Positions 43,710-52,714 of a DNA stretch of 63,466 nucleotides are shown one piece after another. The notes below the pieces were generated by a model. That model saw only the letters and a program-made list of their open reading frames with translations, was not told where the DNA came from and did not search any database. The stretch is taken from the IMG/VR virus record IMGVR_UViG_3300030060_007512, positions 1 through 63,466 of that record, one strand, 5' to 3'. The stretch is from a virus. The first letter of the stretch is position 1. The number at the start of each line of letters is the position of its first letter. The translations under genes were made by a program, and so were the position numbers.

Positions 43710-45278
43710 ATGTCAAACATTTCAAATTTATTAAACGATGCTCAATCAACTTACAGACAACAGTTGAATGAGACAAAAAAATACGTATCTAAATGGGAAA
43801 AGACTGGATTACTTGAAGGAATCGATCACGATTACGAAAAGCATAACACTGCAATCTTATTAGAAAATCAGGCAAGAGAACTTGTAACTGAAAACTCTAA
43901 AATTGGTGGTGCTAGCTCAGAAGAGTGGAACGGTGTTGCTTTACCATTAGTTAGACGTATTTTCGGCGAAATCTTTGCAAAAGAATTCGTTAGTGTACAA
44001 CCAATGAACCTTCCATCTGGTCTAGTATTTTATCTAGATTTCAAGTATGGTACAGGTGGTGCTAATGACAGACAAGTTAGCGGAACAGACGTGATGGGTA
44101 ATACTTCATCATCAAGCTCACCAACAGGTGGTCTTTACGGTGATGGTAACGGAACTGGTGATAAAGCAGGATACACGCTTAAAAAGCAAAGTACTACTTT
44201 AGCTGCTGGTGCATTTAGTTCACAAACAGCTGCTAACGGTGATGGTGTTGAAATCACAATATCTAATCTTAACGCTGATTTAGATTTAGATTTAGTTGGT
44301 GCTATCGTAATTACTTCAGCTTCAGTTTTAGTTAACGAAGTTGGAACAATTACAGGTTCAACTAATGATACTAAAATCATGTTTAAGAACAACAAAGGTG
44401 ATGCGATGAGAGCTGGTGATATCTTAACTGTAAATTACTACTTGAACACTACTACTGCTGCTTCAAGAGGTGACTTCGAAGATTCAACTGCAACTCCTGC
44501 GGGATCTGTAAATGATGGATCTGATGATATCGGTATTCCAGAAATGAATGTTCAATTGAGACAAGAAGCTCTTGTTGCAAAGACTAGAAAACTAAAAGTT
44601 GTTTGGTCACCTGAATTTGCTCAAGACTTGAACGCTTATCACTCAATTGACGCAGAAGCAGAATTAACATCAATGCTATCAGAGTACATCTCGATGGAAA
44701 TCGATATGGAAATTTTAGCAATGTTAGATAGAGCTGCTGATACAGTTTCTGGTAATGTTGGTTCATTTACTTTAGAATCTGCTGCTAATGGATATGCTCC
44801 TACAGTATCTAATGCAACTGCAAGATACGACTTAGGAACATGGGCACAAACTTTAGGCTATCAAATGCAAAAAGTTTCTAACAATATCCATAAGTTAACT
44901 ATGAGAGGTGGTGCTAACTTTGCTGTAGTATCTCCAGAGATAGCTGCAATTATCGAATCTATTCCAGGATTCTCAGCTGATACTGATGGTACTGCTACTC
45001 AGTTTGCTGCAGGTGTAACTAAAGTAGGTGCTTTTGCAAATAGATATACTATTTACAAGAATCCTTACAGACCAACTGCTGCTGGTATCTTAATGGGCTT
45101 CAGAGGTAATCAATTCTTAGAAACTGGTGCTGTTTATGCTCCATATATTCCATTAATTATGACTCCTCTAGTGTATGACCCAACTAACTTCACTCCAAGA
45201 AAAGGTGTGATGACTAGATACGCGAAGAAAGTTGTAAGACCTGAATTCTACGGAAAAGTTAACGTAACAATTAACTAA
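43710..45278 (+). CDS. gp23: Major capsid protein (gp23)
   Basis: 522 residues, as in T4 gp23 (521). HK97-type capsid of the T4 family: N-terminal TGLLEGIDHDYEKHNTAILLENQ, VALPLVRRIFGEIFAKEFVSVQPM, then the inserted Ser/Thr/Gly-rich region, KLKVVWSPEFAQDLNAYHSID, and C-terminal PFxxxYAPYIPL-type sequence with YDPTNFTPRKGVMTRYAKK. The N-terminal part is expected to be removed by gp21. Strong AGGAGAG site and, downstream, a terminator. Confidence 0.97.
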   Translation: MSNISNLLNDAQSTYRQQLNETKKYVSKWEKTGLLEGIDHDYEKHNTAILLENQARELVTENSKIGGASSEEWNGVALPLVRRIFGEIFAKEFVSVQPMNLPSGLVFYLDFKYGTGGANDRQVSGTDVMGNTSSSSSPTGGLYGDGNGTGDKAGYTLKKQSTTLAAGAFSSQTAANGDGVEITISNLNADLDLDLVGAIVITSASVLVNEVGTITGSTNDTKIMFKNNKGDAMRAGDILTVNYYLNTTTAASRGDFEDSTATPAGSVNDGSDDIGIPEMNVQLRQEALVAKTRKLKVVWSPEFAQDLNAYHSIDAEAELTSMLSEYISMEIDMEILAMLDRAADTVSGNVGSFTLESAANGYAPTVSNATARYDLGTWAQTLGYQMQKVSNNIHKLTMRGGANFAVVSPEIAAIIESIPGFSADTDGTATQFAAGVTKVGAFANRYTIYKNPYRPTAAGILMGFRGNQFLETGAVYAPYIPLIMTPLVYDPTNFTPRKGVMTRYAKKVVRPEFYGKVNVTIN

Positions 45279-45301
45279 TTCTAATTAGAATTAATATTAA
45301 G

Positions 45302-45326
45302 AGCCCTCTTCGGAGGGCTTTTTTTA
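45302..45326 (+). terminator. Rho-independent terminator after major capsid gene
   Basis: AGCCCTC - TTCG - GAGGGCT, a 7-bp GC-rich stem closed by a stable UUCG tetraloop, followed by seven T. Confidence 0.95.
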
Positions 45327-45347
45327 TGGATATATATGTACATATTG

Positions 45348-45355
45348 ATATTTAT
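45348..45355 (+). promoter_or_regulatory. Late-promoter-like motif ATATTTAT
   Basis: TTGATATTTATTATAAA follows the capsid terminator, 20 nt before the PhoH ATG. Confidence 0.6.
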
Positions 45356-45375
45356 TATAAATAAAGGAGAACAGT

Positions 45376-46053
45376 ATGGCACAACCATTTTCTAAAGACG
45401 CAGGTGCAAAGAATAATAAGAAAGGTTATCGCTTTTTATTATCTTTGAACGATGAACAAAAAGAAGCTAAACGTGAAATTTTAGATAACACTGTTTCGAT
45501 AATTCTTGGTAAAGCCGGATCGGGTAAGACCTTGTTAGCGTGCCAAATCGCACTTCAGGAAGTCCTACAAAAGAAAAGGAAAAAAATAATTATTACCCGT
45601 CCGACTATATCTAAAGAAGATCTTGGTCATTTACCAGGTAATATGGAAGAAAAAATGTCTCCATGGGTAGCACCAATATATGGTAATATGTATCAATTAT
45701 TAAGAAGAGAACGAGTTGATAAAATGATTAAAGATGGTCAGATAGAGATTGTACCAGTTTCATATATGAGAGGTAGAACTTTTTTAGATGCATCAGTAAT
45801 TGTAGATGAGTGTCAGAATTTAGATCATGAGCAAACACTTATGATACTTCAACGAATTGGATTAAATAGTAGGATGATGTTCTGTGGTGATTCACAGCAA
45901 GTTGATTTGAAAAAAGGCGGTGATAGTGGCCTTCAATTTTTATCATCAGTTAATACTGTAAATGGACTACATACTATAGAATTATTAGAAAACCACAGAC
46001 ATCCTATATTAGATGATATTCTTAAGGTATATAAAGAAAAACACGCTAAATAA
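45376..46053 (+). CDS. phoH: PhoH-family P-loop ATPase
   Basis: 225 residues. Walker A is GKAGSGKT (residues 45-52), with IITRPTISKEDLGHLPG, the SYMRGRTF helicase-like motif, Walker B VIVDECQN and CGDSQQVDL downstream, all typical of PhoH. The family is common in marine phages; biochemical work on related proteins points to RNA-linked ATPase or helicase activity, but its phage role is not settled. AAGGAG site. It is placed alone between the capsid terminator and the neck genes. Confidence 0.93.
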   Translation: MAQPFSKDAGAKNNKKGYRFLLSLNDEQKEAKREILDNTVSIILGKAGSGKTLLACQIALQEVLQKKRKKIIITRPTISKEDLGHLPGNMEEKMSPWVAPIYGNMYQLLRRERVDKMIKDGQIEIVPVSYMRGRTFLDASVIVDECQNLDHEQTLMILQRIGLNSRMMFCGDSQQVDLKKGGDSGLQFLSSVNTVNGLHTIELLENHRHPILDDILKVYKEKHAK

Positions 46054-46064
46054 CTTTTAATTTG

Positions 46065-46072
46065 ATATTTAT
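46065..46072 (+). promoter_or_regulatory. Late-promoter-like motif ATATTTAT
   Basis: TTTGATATTTATATTAG lies 31 nt before the ATG at 46104. Confidence 0.6.
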
Positions 46073-46103
46073 ATTAGACTAATAATATCTATAGAGGAAT
46101 AAT

Positions 46104-47255
46104 ATGGCAACAACAACTGTATATGACGGAACAGCTGGTGACATTAGTGGTAGTACTCCTTTTGGTATATACGATGAGCATTCTGATTTCCAAACTGATG
46201 GACCTAAAGTAGCTGATTGGTGTGCTAGAAGGATAGGGTATCCTATTGTCGATATTGAGCTCCAAGATCAAAATTTCTTTGCATGCTTTGAAGAAGCTGT
46301 AACGGAATATTCATCTCAAGTAAATAGATTTAATATAAAAGAAAATTTATTAACACTGAGAGGTAATTCAACTGCATCTAACTATACCCATAAACACTTT
46401 AATCCAGGGTTAGATGATATTGTAGGGATATCTAAAGCATATGGTACTGAAGCTGGCGTGGGAGGTGATGTAAAACTATATACAGGCTCTGTATCAATGT
46501 CAAAAAATCAAGGTGTATACGATTTGACTGATTCTAATTTAGTAACTTTAGAAAATGGTACTGTAGGTTCAGATTCAATAGAAGTTAGAAGAGTATTTTA
46601 TGAAGCTACACCTGCTATGACACGATTTTTTGATCCACATATAGGTTCAGGACTAGGCTCACAGCAAATGTTAAATACATTTGGTTGGGGTAACTATTCA
46701 CCAGCAATAAATTATTTATTAATGCCAATGTATGATGATTTATTACGTATACAAGCTATAGAATTTAACGATCTAATGAGAAAATCAGCTTACTCATTTC
46801 ACATACAAGGAAACAGAATAAGAGTATTTCCTTTACCTGATAGTTCTTATAAATTGTATTTTCATTATATAAAGGTAAGTGATAGAAGAACTATATCATT
46901 TGATGGTGGACTAGTTTCTGATTTTTCTAACGCACAATATAATAATATGACCTATAATAATATTAACGATCCAGGTAAACAGTGGATTAAAAAATACACT
47001 TTAGCATTAGTTAAAGAACTATTAGGTTCTATTAGAGGTAAATATGGTTCAATGCCTATACCTAACGGCGATGTATCCTTAGACGGTGATACTCTACGTT
47101 CTGAAGGTGCTGCTGAAAGAGATGCTCTAATATCAGAATTGAGAGAAGATTTAGAAGCAGCTTCTAAACGTCAATTAATGGAAAAGCAAAATGATATTGC
47201 TAACTTCCACCAAGAAACTATGAATAAAATGCCATACGGCATATATATTGGATAA
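46104..47255 (+). CDS. gp13: Neck / head-completion protein (gp13-like)
   Basis: 383 residues (T4 gp13 is 309). The segment VADWCARRIGYPIVDIELQD followed by FFACFEEAVTEYSSQVN is a signature I associate with neck proteins of marine T4-like phages, and later YLLMPMYDDLLRIQAIEFND and a beta region. It follows PhoH and precedes gp14- and gp15-like genes, the standard neck order. It would form the ring that joins portal and tail. Confidence 0.75.
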   Translation: MATTTVYDGTAGDISGSTPFGIYDEHSDFQTDGPKVADWCARRIGYPIVDIELQDQNFFACFEEAVTEYSSQVNRFNIKENLLTLRGNSTASNYTHKHFNPGLDDIVGISKAYGTEAGVGGDVKLYTGSVSMSKNQGVYDLTDSNLVTLENGTVGSDSIEVRRVFYEATPAMTRFFDPHIGSGLGSQQMLNTFGWGNYSPAINYLLMPMYDDLLRIQAIEFNDLMRKSAYSFHIQGNRIRVFPLPDSSYKLYFHYIKVSDRRTISFDGGLVSDFSNAQYNNMTYNNINDPGKQWIKKYTLALVKELLGSIRGKYGSMPIPNGDVSLDGDTLRSEGAAERDALISELREDLEAASKRQLMEKQNDIANFHQETMNKMPYGIYIG

Positions 47256-47260
47256 CGATT

Positions 47261-47857
47261 ATGCCTATATTTGGTAGAACTAACGATAGAAAGCTTATTA
47301 AGCACTTCAGTAGAGAAGTAATGGAAGATATTATTGATACTCCTGTAATTGTATTTAAGCCGTATATTACTAAATCGAATACTAATTTATATGGTGAAGG
47401 TGTTAATGGTGATAAAGCTTGGAGAACAGGTGTTTTACTTCATGCAATGGTAAATAGAGAGGATCAAGAATATATGCAGACAGATTACGGTATAGATATT
47501 AATCAAAAAATTACATATAGTTTTCTTAATGAAGATATAATGAGTAAAAATAGTAAATTTGATACTGGTGAAGAATCTGCATTTAGCATACAGATTGGCG
47601 ATTTAGTATACTATGACTCTAATTATTGGGAAATTGATAGTTTAACAAAAAATCAATATTTGTTTGGAAGAAATCAAAACGTAATAGAAGGTGATGCACA
47701 AGATTTTGGCTTTAGTAGTACTACGGATATGCATGGTGAAAGTTTATCTACTATAGCAGCTGCTCATTTAACTAGAAAATCTAGATTAAATATTGAATCA
47801 CCATCAGAGAGTAATATTAAAAGTGTTACTAGCGAAATAAACGGACTTTATAGATAA
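47261..47857 (+). CDS. gp14: Neck protein (gp14-like)
   Basis: 198 residues (T4 gp14 is 256). Beta-rich with LIKHFSREVMEDIIDTPVIVFK near the N-terminus and IGDLVYYDSNYWEIDSL further on, plausible for the family. Placed between gp13-like and gp15-like genes and coupled to the latter by TAATGG overlap. The assignment depends largely on gene order. Confidence 0.65.
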   Translation: MPIFGRTNDRKLIKHFSREVMEDIIDTPVIVFKPYITKSNTNLYGEGVNGDKAWRTGVLLHAMVNREDQEYMQTDYGIDINQKITYSFLNEDIMSKNSKFDTGEESAFSIQIGDLVYYDSNYWEIDSLTKNQYLFGRNQNVIEGDAQDFGFSSTTDMHGESLSTIAAAHLTRKSRLNIESPSESNIKSVTSEINGLYR

Positions 47858-48654
47858 TGGCAAATAAAGATATTAAACATAATAGAAATAATGTTAATCG
47901 AGCAGAACAAACTCGACGAGATAATGATAATAATAAAGATTTATCTATTGGGTTATATGATATCGATGAAACTATCAAATATTATTTTGATGAAGTATTA
48001 AAACTTCAGATAACTGATAGTGGTGGTAATATTAATAAAGTGCCTGTAAAATATGCATCTCCAGAAAATTGGAAAAGTTATCAAACTAATGATTTAAGAC
48101 GAGATTCAAGAGGTAAAATACAATTACCTATTCTTACATTTAAGAGAGATAGTATCACAAAAAATAGAAATCTTGGTAATAAAGTTGATGCTAATAAACC
48201 TATTTATACTTTTGTAGATAGAGGTAGAGATCCTAATCAAAGGTATGATAGATTAACAATGCTTAATCAAAGACAAACAGGTGCTAAATATTCTAGAGTG
48301 CTAGAAAAAATAGTTGTACCTGATTATATTACTGTAAATTATTCCTGCGTTGTTTATACTGAATTTTTAACTCAGATGAATACAATTATCGAAGCTATAA
48401 GTTACGGTGAAGGAGGATATTGGGGTGATAAAAGTAAATATATGGTTAGAGCTAAAGTAGATGAATTTCCTAGCGCAGTTGAATTAGCTATAGGAGAGGA
48501 TCGAGTAGTAAAGAGTGAATTTTCATTAACAATAGAAGGACATATTATACCTAAGACTATACAAAAACAAATACAACAAGGAAGTTCTAAGGTATTAACT
48601 AAAACAAAAATACAGCTAGGCGAATCAGTTGTATCGGATATAACTAAAATTTAA
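47857..48654 (+). CDS. gp15: Tail sheath stabiliser / tail completion protein (gp15-like)
   Basis: 265 residues, near T4 gp15 (272). A charged N-terminus leads to IKYYFDEVLKLQITDSGG, VPVKYASPENWKSY, KIQLPILTFKRDSI and a C-terminal beta region. This pattern (KVPV-Y-W, LP-xx-F-R) is that of the gp15/gp3 tail-terminator group. It would cap the tail and receive the neck. gp3 is the alternative. Confidence 0.68.
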   Translation: MANKDIKHNRNNVNRAEQTRRDNDNNKDLSIGLYDIDETIKYYFDEVLKLQITDSGGNINKVPVKYASPENWKSYQTNDLRRDSRGKIQLPILTFKRDSITKNRNLGNKVDANKPIYTFVDRGRDPNQRYDRLTMLNQRQTGAKYSRVLEKIVVPDYITVNYSCVVYTEFLTQMNTIIEAISYGEGGYWGDKSKYMVRAKVDEFPSAVELAIGEDRVVKSEFSLTIEGHIIPKTIQKQIQQGSSKVLTKTKIQLGESVVSDITKI

Positions 48655-48668
48655 TAAGGAGAAATGTT

Positions 48669-48914
48669 ATGACTAAAATTAAGAAAGACGAGCTTAATAA
48701 AATCAAGGGATCAATCGAATTACAAACACAATTTACTACAAGGTTAGGAGATACTGAATTACAGATTCTTACCTTGAAGGAAACGAAAAAAAATATATTA
48801 AACAAAATAAATGACATAATTGAAGAACGTGGTCAATATTTAGAACAGCTTAAGGAAACTTATGGTGACGGCACATTAAATATTGATACAGGAGAATTTA
48901 CTGTTACAAAGTAA
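48669..48914 (+). CDS. Small coiled-coil protein upstream of sheath, unknown
   Basis: 81 residues, mostly one coiled coil (ELNKIKGSIELQTQF... ILNKINDIIEERGQYLEQL) ending in a short beta segment. AAGGAG site. It is part of the neck unit. Function unknown. Confidence 0.65.
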   Translation: MTKIKKDELNKIKGSIELQTQFTTRLGDTELQILTLKETKKNILNKINDIIEERGQYLEQLKETYGDGTLNIDTGEFTVTK

Positions 48915-48933
48915 AGTTTGAGGTTTTTGTCAT

Positions 48934-48941
48934 ATATTTAT
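48934..48941 (+). promoter_or_regulatory. Late-promoter-like motif ATATTTAT
   Basis: CATATATTTATATAAG lies 44 nt before the sheath ATG. An AT-only hairpin (ATAATTA/TAATTAT, 48948-48970) sits between it and the RBS. Confidence 0.6.
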
Positions 48942-48985
48942 ATAAGAATAATTATATACTTGGTAATTATATTAGGAGACAATAA

Positions 48986-50758
48986 ATGGCAGAAAAAATA
49001 GTTAGCCCGGGCGTCTTTACCAGAGAAAATGATCTATCGTTTTTACCCGCTGGTATTGGAGAAATTGGTGCAGCAATAGTAGGTCCTACTGTAAAAGGAC
49101 CTGTACTTGTACCAACATTAGTTTCTACATACGCAGAATACGTTGATAAATTTGGTGATACTTTCCAATCTGGAAGTGATTACTATCAATACTTAACATC
49201 TCATACAGCAGAAAGATATTTGCAGTTTGGTGGTGCATTAACAGTTGTTAGAATAGCAGGAGATAGTTTTTCTGTAGCTACTGCTAGTGTTAATACTTCA
49301 TCTGCAGCAACAACAGCTGGAAGTAAATCATTTACTTTACATACACTATCTCATGGAGCAACACTAAACAGTGTAGATTCAGCTGGTGCAGTGACAGAAG
49401 GAGCAAATAATCTTTTACCTAATGGTACTAAAGATAATTTAAGATATGAGATAACTGGTAAAAATAATGAAACTGGTACCTTTAATGTTAATATTAGAAG
49501 AGGTAATGATACATCGAACAACAAAGTAATTGTTGAACAATTTAATGGTGTTAACTTGGATCCTAATACAAGTAATTATATCGGTAAAGCGATTGGTGAT
49601 TCATATTTCCAAATTCAAGGTACAGAATCTGATCCTTATATTCAAGCAGTTGGTGATTATGAAAATAAATCTACCTTAGTAAGAGTTGAAGTTCATAAAC
49701 AAACTGTAAATTATTTAGATGAAAATGGTGCTGTTAGAGTACCTGCTGCATCTGCTTCTTTACCTGCTAACGGTTCAGGGTCTTTAGGTGGTGCATTCGG
49801 CGGTGGTGCTGATGGTAATACTGTTACAGGTGCTAGAAAATATTATGAGAATATTGATACTAATAACTCTCAAGGATATGATCTAAATGATCTATCTAAT
49901 GCTAATGGAGGTAGTGCTTATGCTAAAGGACTTCAGTTATTAGCTAACCAAGATTTTTATGATATTAATATGATATTAGTACCTGGTGCGAATCAAAATG
50001 AGCATGCTGCAGTTGTTAATAAAGCAATATCAGTAGCTGAGACTAGAGGTGATGCAATCGCAATTGTTGATCCAGTACCTCACAATACTACAACACTTTC
50101 GACTGTAACAGGTGAAGCTAACGATTATAATACAAGTTATGCAGCTATGTATTGGCCATGGGTCAAGATTGCTGATAATCAACTTGGATTGAATAGATGG
50201 GTACCGCCTTCAGTAGTAATGCCTGGTGTAATGTCGTTTAATGACTCAATTGCTGCAGAATGGTTTGCTCCTGCTGGATTAAACAGAGGTGGTATTAATG
50301 CTATTAGAGCAGAAAGAAACTTAACTCATACAGATAGAGATACTTTGTATGAAGGTAAAATAAATCCTATAGCAACTTTTCCTGGAGTAGGAGTATGTGC
50401 TTGGGGTCAAAAAACATTACAGAAAAAAGCTTCTGCATTAGATAGAATTAATGTAAGAAGACTATTAATTAATCTTAAGAAATTTATTGCTTCAACTTCT
50501 AGATTCCTAGTATTCGAAAACAATACTGTAGCTACTAGAAATAGATTCTTATCTTCAGTTGTTCCTTACATGGAAGAAGTTCAAGCTAACCAAGGACTCT
50601 TTGCTTTCAAAGTTGTAATGGATACTACAAACAATACACCTGATGTAATCGATAGAAATATCTTAAAAGGTGATATATTCTTACAACCAGCTAAAGCAGC
50701 AGAATTCATAGTAATAGACTTTAATGTCTTACCAACAGGTGCAACTTTTGGTGATTAA
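48986..50758 (+). CDS. gp18: Tail sheath protein (gp18)
   Basis: 590 residues (T4 gp18 is 659). Family features: SPGVFTRENDLSF near the N-terminus, GAAIVGPTVKGP, YLQFGGALTVVRIAG, the C-terminal INVRRLLINLKKFI, FLxxVVPYM-type segment and KAAEFIVIDFNVLPTGATF end. It forms the contractile sheath around the tube. TTAGGAG site. Confidence 0.95.
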   Translation: MAEKIVSPGVFTRENDLSFLPAGIGEIGAAIVGPTVKGPVLVPTLVSTYAEYVDKFGDTFQSGSDYYQYLTSHTAERYLQFGGALTVVRIAGDSFSVATASVNTSSAATTAGSKSFTLHTLSHGATLNSVDSAGAVTEGANNLLPNGTKDNLRYEITGKNNETGTFNVNIRRGNDTSNNKVIVEQFNGVNLDPNTSNYIGKAIGDSYFQIQGTESDPYIQAVGDYENKSTLVRVEVHKQTVNYLDENGAVRVPAASASLPANGSGSLGGAFGGGADGNTVTGARKYYENIDTNNSQGYDLNDLSNANGGSAYAKGLQLLANQDFYDINMILVPGANQNEHAAVVNKAISVAETRGDAIAIVDPVPHNTTTLSTVTGEANDYNTSYAAMYWPWVKIADNQLGLNRWVPPSVVMPGVMSFNDSIAAEWFAPAGLNRGGINAIRAERNLTHTDRDTLYEGKINPIATFPGVGVCAWGQKTLQKKASALDRINVRRLLINLKKFIASTSRFLVFENNTVATRNRFLSSVVPYMEEVQANQGLFAFKVVMDTTNNTPDVIDRNILKGDIFLQPAKAAEFIVIDFNVLPTGATFGD

Positions 50759-50760
50759 TG

Positions 50761-50768
50761 ATATTTAT
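50761..50768 (+). promoter_or_regulatory. Late-promoter-like motif ATATTTAT
   Basis: TGATATTTATAATAAATAG immediately after the sheath stop, 21 nt before the tube ATG. Confidence 0.6.
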
Positions 50769-50789
50769 AATAAATAGAGGAGAATAACA

Positions 50790-51293
50790 ATGCCAGATTT
50801 CGAACAATTTAGCCCCGAATCATTCATGGCCGGACCTGAAGAATTATTTGTACCCAAGACAGCCAATAGGTTTGTTATGACAGTTGCAAACATTCCTTCG
50901 TTTCTAGTTAAAAAAGTAACTAGACCTGGAATAAGTTTCGGTGAGATTAAATTAGATCATATTAATACTTATAGAAAATTACAAGGTAAAGCAGATTGGC
51001 AAGATGTATCGATGACATTATACGATCCAATCATACCATCTGGTGCTACTTATGTAATAGACTGGGTAAGATTAGGATATCAATCAGCAACTGGGCTAGC
51101 TGGTTATCCATCAGAGTATAAAAAAGAAGTAACTGTAGAAGGATTAGATCCTGCAGGAAATATTTGTGAAAGATTCATATTGAAAGGTGCTTTCATATCA
51201 TCAGCTGAGTTTGGTGAATATGATTGGGCTAACGATCAACCATTAGAGATTTCAGTAACAATGAAATACGATTGGGCACTTTGGGATCTATAA
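50790..51293 (+). CDS. gp19: Tail tube protein (gp19)
   Basis: 167 residues, the size of T4 gp19 (163). Features: TANRFVMTVANIPSFLVKKV, RPGISFGEIKLDHINTYRKL, DWQDVSMTLYDPI and the closing DQPLEISVTMKYDWALW strand. It stacks as hexamers to form the inner tube. GAGGAG site, directly after the sheath gene. Confidence 0.95.
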   Translation: MPDFEQFSPESFMAGPEELFVPKTANRFVMTVANIPSFLVKKVTRPGISFGEIKLDHINTYRKLQGKADWQDVSMTLYDPIIPSGATYVIDWVRLGYQSATGLAGYPSEYKKEVTVEGLDPAGNICERFILKGAFISSAEFGEYDWANDQPLEISVTMKYDWALWDL

Positions 51294-51304
51294 GGAGATA
51301 AGAT

Positions 51305-51508
51305 ATGGCAGCACGTACACAAGCTAATACTAAAGTTAAAACGTTTCTAGTAGATGTAACAGCTACAGTCGATTCAGGTAGTGCTGGATTAGCTAAAGAT
51401 GTTAATGATTATATATTAACTCTTGATGATACATTAACTGTACATACTACTATGGCTACTGCTGGATATGGCAATAAAGTAATTTTTACTGTAACTGCTG
51501 AAAAATAA
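51305..51508 (+). CDS. Small tail-region protein, unknown (67 aa)
   Basis: 67 residues, Thr/Ala/Val rich and probably all beta. AAGGAG site, 12 nt after the tube gene and just ahead of a terminator. It may be a minor virion or tube-associated protein; nothing more specific is visible. Confidence 0.6.
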   Translation: MAARTQANTKVKTFLVDVTATVDSGSAGLAKDVNDYILTLDDTLTVHTTMATAGYGNKVIFTVTAEK

Positions 51509-51528
51509 TATCGCTACTCAAAAATAAA

Positions 51529-51558
51529 GAAAGTCCTAGAAATCCTAGGACTTTTTTT
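51529..51558 (+). terminator. Rho-independent terminator after tail-tube unit
   Basis: AAGTCCTAG - AAATC - CTAGGACTT, a 9-bp perfect stem followed by a T-run (51552-51558). Confidence 0.93.
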
Positions 51559-51566
51559 GTTGGTGT

Positions 51567-51574
51567 ATATTTAT
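51567..51574 (+). promoter_or_regulatory. Late-promoter-like motif ATATTTAT
   Basis: GTGTATATTTATTATAG follows the terminator, 29 nt before the ATG at 51604. Together they make a clear transcription-unit boundary. Confidence 0.65.
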
Positions 51575-51603
51575 TATAGAACAATATAAATAGGAGTTAT
51601 AGA

Positions 51604-52449
51604 ATGGCACAAAAGTTAACAGACGCTCAAATAAAAGCAAAAATTATTGCAAACGCTCAATCAGAAAGTAAATCAAAAAATGATAATGATTCATTATTTC
51701 CAACAGAAATAGTACCATTACCATCTAAAGGATTAGTATATCCACTTGATCATCCTTTATCTTCAGGTGAAGTAGAAATACGCTATATGACCGCTAAAGA
51801 TGAAGATATACTTACAAATCCTAACTACCTTAAACGTGGACTAGCATTAGATAAATTATATGAAGCTATTGTTGTAGGTAATGGTAAAGGTCAGCCAGTA
51901 AATATGAATGAAATGATTATGGGTGATAGAAGTGCTGTAATGTTAGCTGCAAGGCTCCTTGGTTATGGAAGTGATTACGATATTACTGTAACACATCCTG
52001 ACACTGGTAAAGAAATACCTCATACAGTAGATTTGAATATACTTAAACCTAAAGATATTGACGAGTCATTATATAAAAATTCAAGAGAATTTGAATATGA
52101 GTTGCCTGTAAGTAAAAAGGTTGTAGTATTTAAGCTACAAACAATTGTAGAGCAAAAGTCGATCGAAAAAGCTATCAGATCTCAAGAAAAAGCAGGTATT
52201 CCTTTAAGAAATCAAACAACTACATTAAAAGAATGTATTGTAAGTATTGACGGTAATGATGATCCTAAATTTATTAATAGCTTTGTAGATAACTATTTAC
52301 TTGCTAAAGATTCATTACATTTAAGGAAGTTTATGCTAGATATTAACCCTGATTTTGATTTAACAGTTGTTATTGATATTCCAACTGAAGATTTTTATCA
52401 GGAAATGGCTCTGCCAATTGACACCTCCTTTTTTTGGCCTAGGCTCTGA
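51604..52449 (+). CDS. gp26-like baseplate hub assembly / tail-assembly chaperone protein
   Basis: 281 residues. The segment VPLPSKGLVYPLDHPLSSGE, then VEIRYMTAKDEDILTNPNYL and KLYEAIV, matches the T4_baseplate family (T4 gp26). It lies between tail tube and tape measure, the place of tail-assembly chaperones in most phages. Its last codons run through a T7 tract (52429-52435) and stop at TGA 52447. A +1 shift there would continue into the next frame to give a protein of about 353 residues. TAGGAG site. Confidence 0.82.
   Translation: MAQKLTDAQIKAKIIANAQSESKSKNDNDSLFPTEIVPLPSKGLVYPLDHPLSSGEVEIRYMTAKDEDILTNPNYLKRGLALDKLYEAIVVGNGKGQPVNMNEMIMGDRSAVMLAARLLGYGSDYDITVTHPDTGKEIPHTVDLNILKPKDIDESLYKNSREFEYELPVSKKVVVFKLQTIVEQKSIEKAIRSQEKAGIPLRNQTTTLKECIVSIDGNDDPKFINSFVDNYLLAKDSLHLRKFMLDINPDFDLTVVIDIPTEDFYQEMALPIDTSFFWPRL
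52429..52435 (+). other. Candidate +1 programmed frameshift site (T7 tract)
   Basis: The codons TCC TTT TTT TGG in the gp26-like frame contain seven T. Dropping one T, by ribosomal or RNA-polymerase slippage, joins the upstream frame to an open frame with protein-like sequence and no credible start of its own. The stop of the zero frame is only 12 nt further on. Confidence 0.6.
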
Positions 52450-52666
52450 TTACAGGGCCGTTCTGCACCAAACGTTGTTTTATATACTAGACAACGGACC
52501 AGGCTTCTCGTGGTCTGAACTATATACTATGCCTATAGATCTGCGTAGATTCTATCAGAAACTCGTAGTTAAAAAAGTAAAAGAGCGAAATGAAATTATA
52601 GAAGCTCAAAATAAAAAAGTAAAATCTATTAAGGGTAACCTACCGAATATTCCACGTAAAAAGTAA
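52436..52666 (+). CDS. Frameshifted C-terminal extension of the gp26-like protein
   Basis: 76 residues entered by the +1 shift (GLGSDYRAVLHQTLFYIL...). The text SELYTMPIDLRRFYQKLVVKK and the following charged helix look like real protein. The only ATG before the shift site (52367) lies inside the upstream gene in another phase, codes an implausible hydrophobic stretch and has no SD; an inner ATG within YTMPID also lacks one. This resembles the second half of the G/GT-type chaperones. The alternative is a separate gene with a weak start. Confidence 0.6.
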   Translation, partial: GLGSDYRAVLHQTLFYILDNGPGFSWSELYTMPIDLRRFYQKLVVKKVKERNEIIEAQNKKVKSIKGNLPNIPRKK

Positions 52667-52674
52667 ATAGTTTG

Positions 52675-52682
52675 ATATTTAT
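52675..52682 (+). promoter_or_regulatory. Late-promoter-like motif ATATTTAT
   Basis: TTTGATATTTATAATATA lies 32 nt before the ATG at 52715. Confidence 0.6.
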
Positions 52683-52714
52683 AATATATAAAACCATACA
52701 TATGGAGAGATATT

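Noticed and set aside
48948-48970. AT-only hairpin before the sheath gene as a terminator
   Set aside because: Seven A-T pairs with a 9-nt loop and no T-run; too weak to call.
52367-52435. ATG at 52367 as start of an independent gene
   Set aside because: It would overlap the conserved end of the gp26-like gene by 83 nt, has no RBS and gives an unlikely hydrophobic N-terminus; a frameshift explains the frame better.
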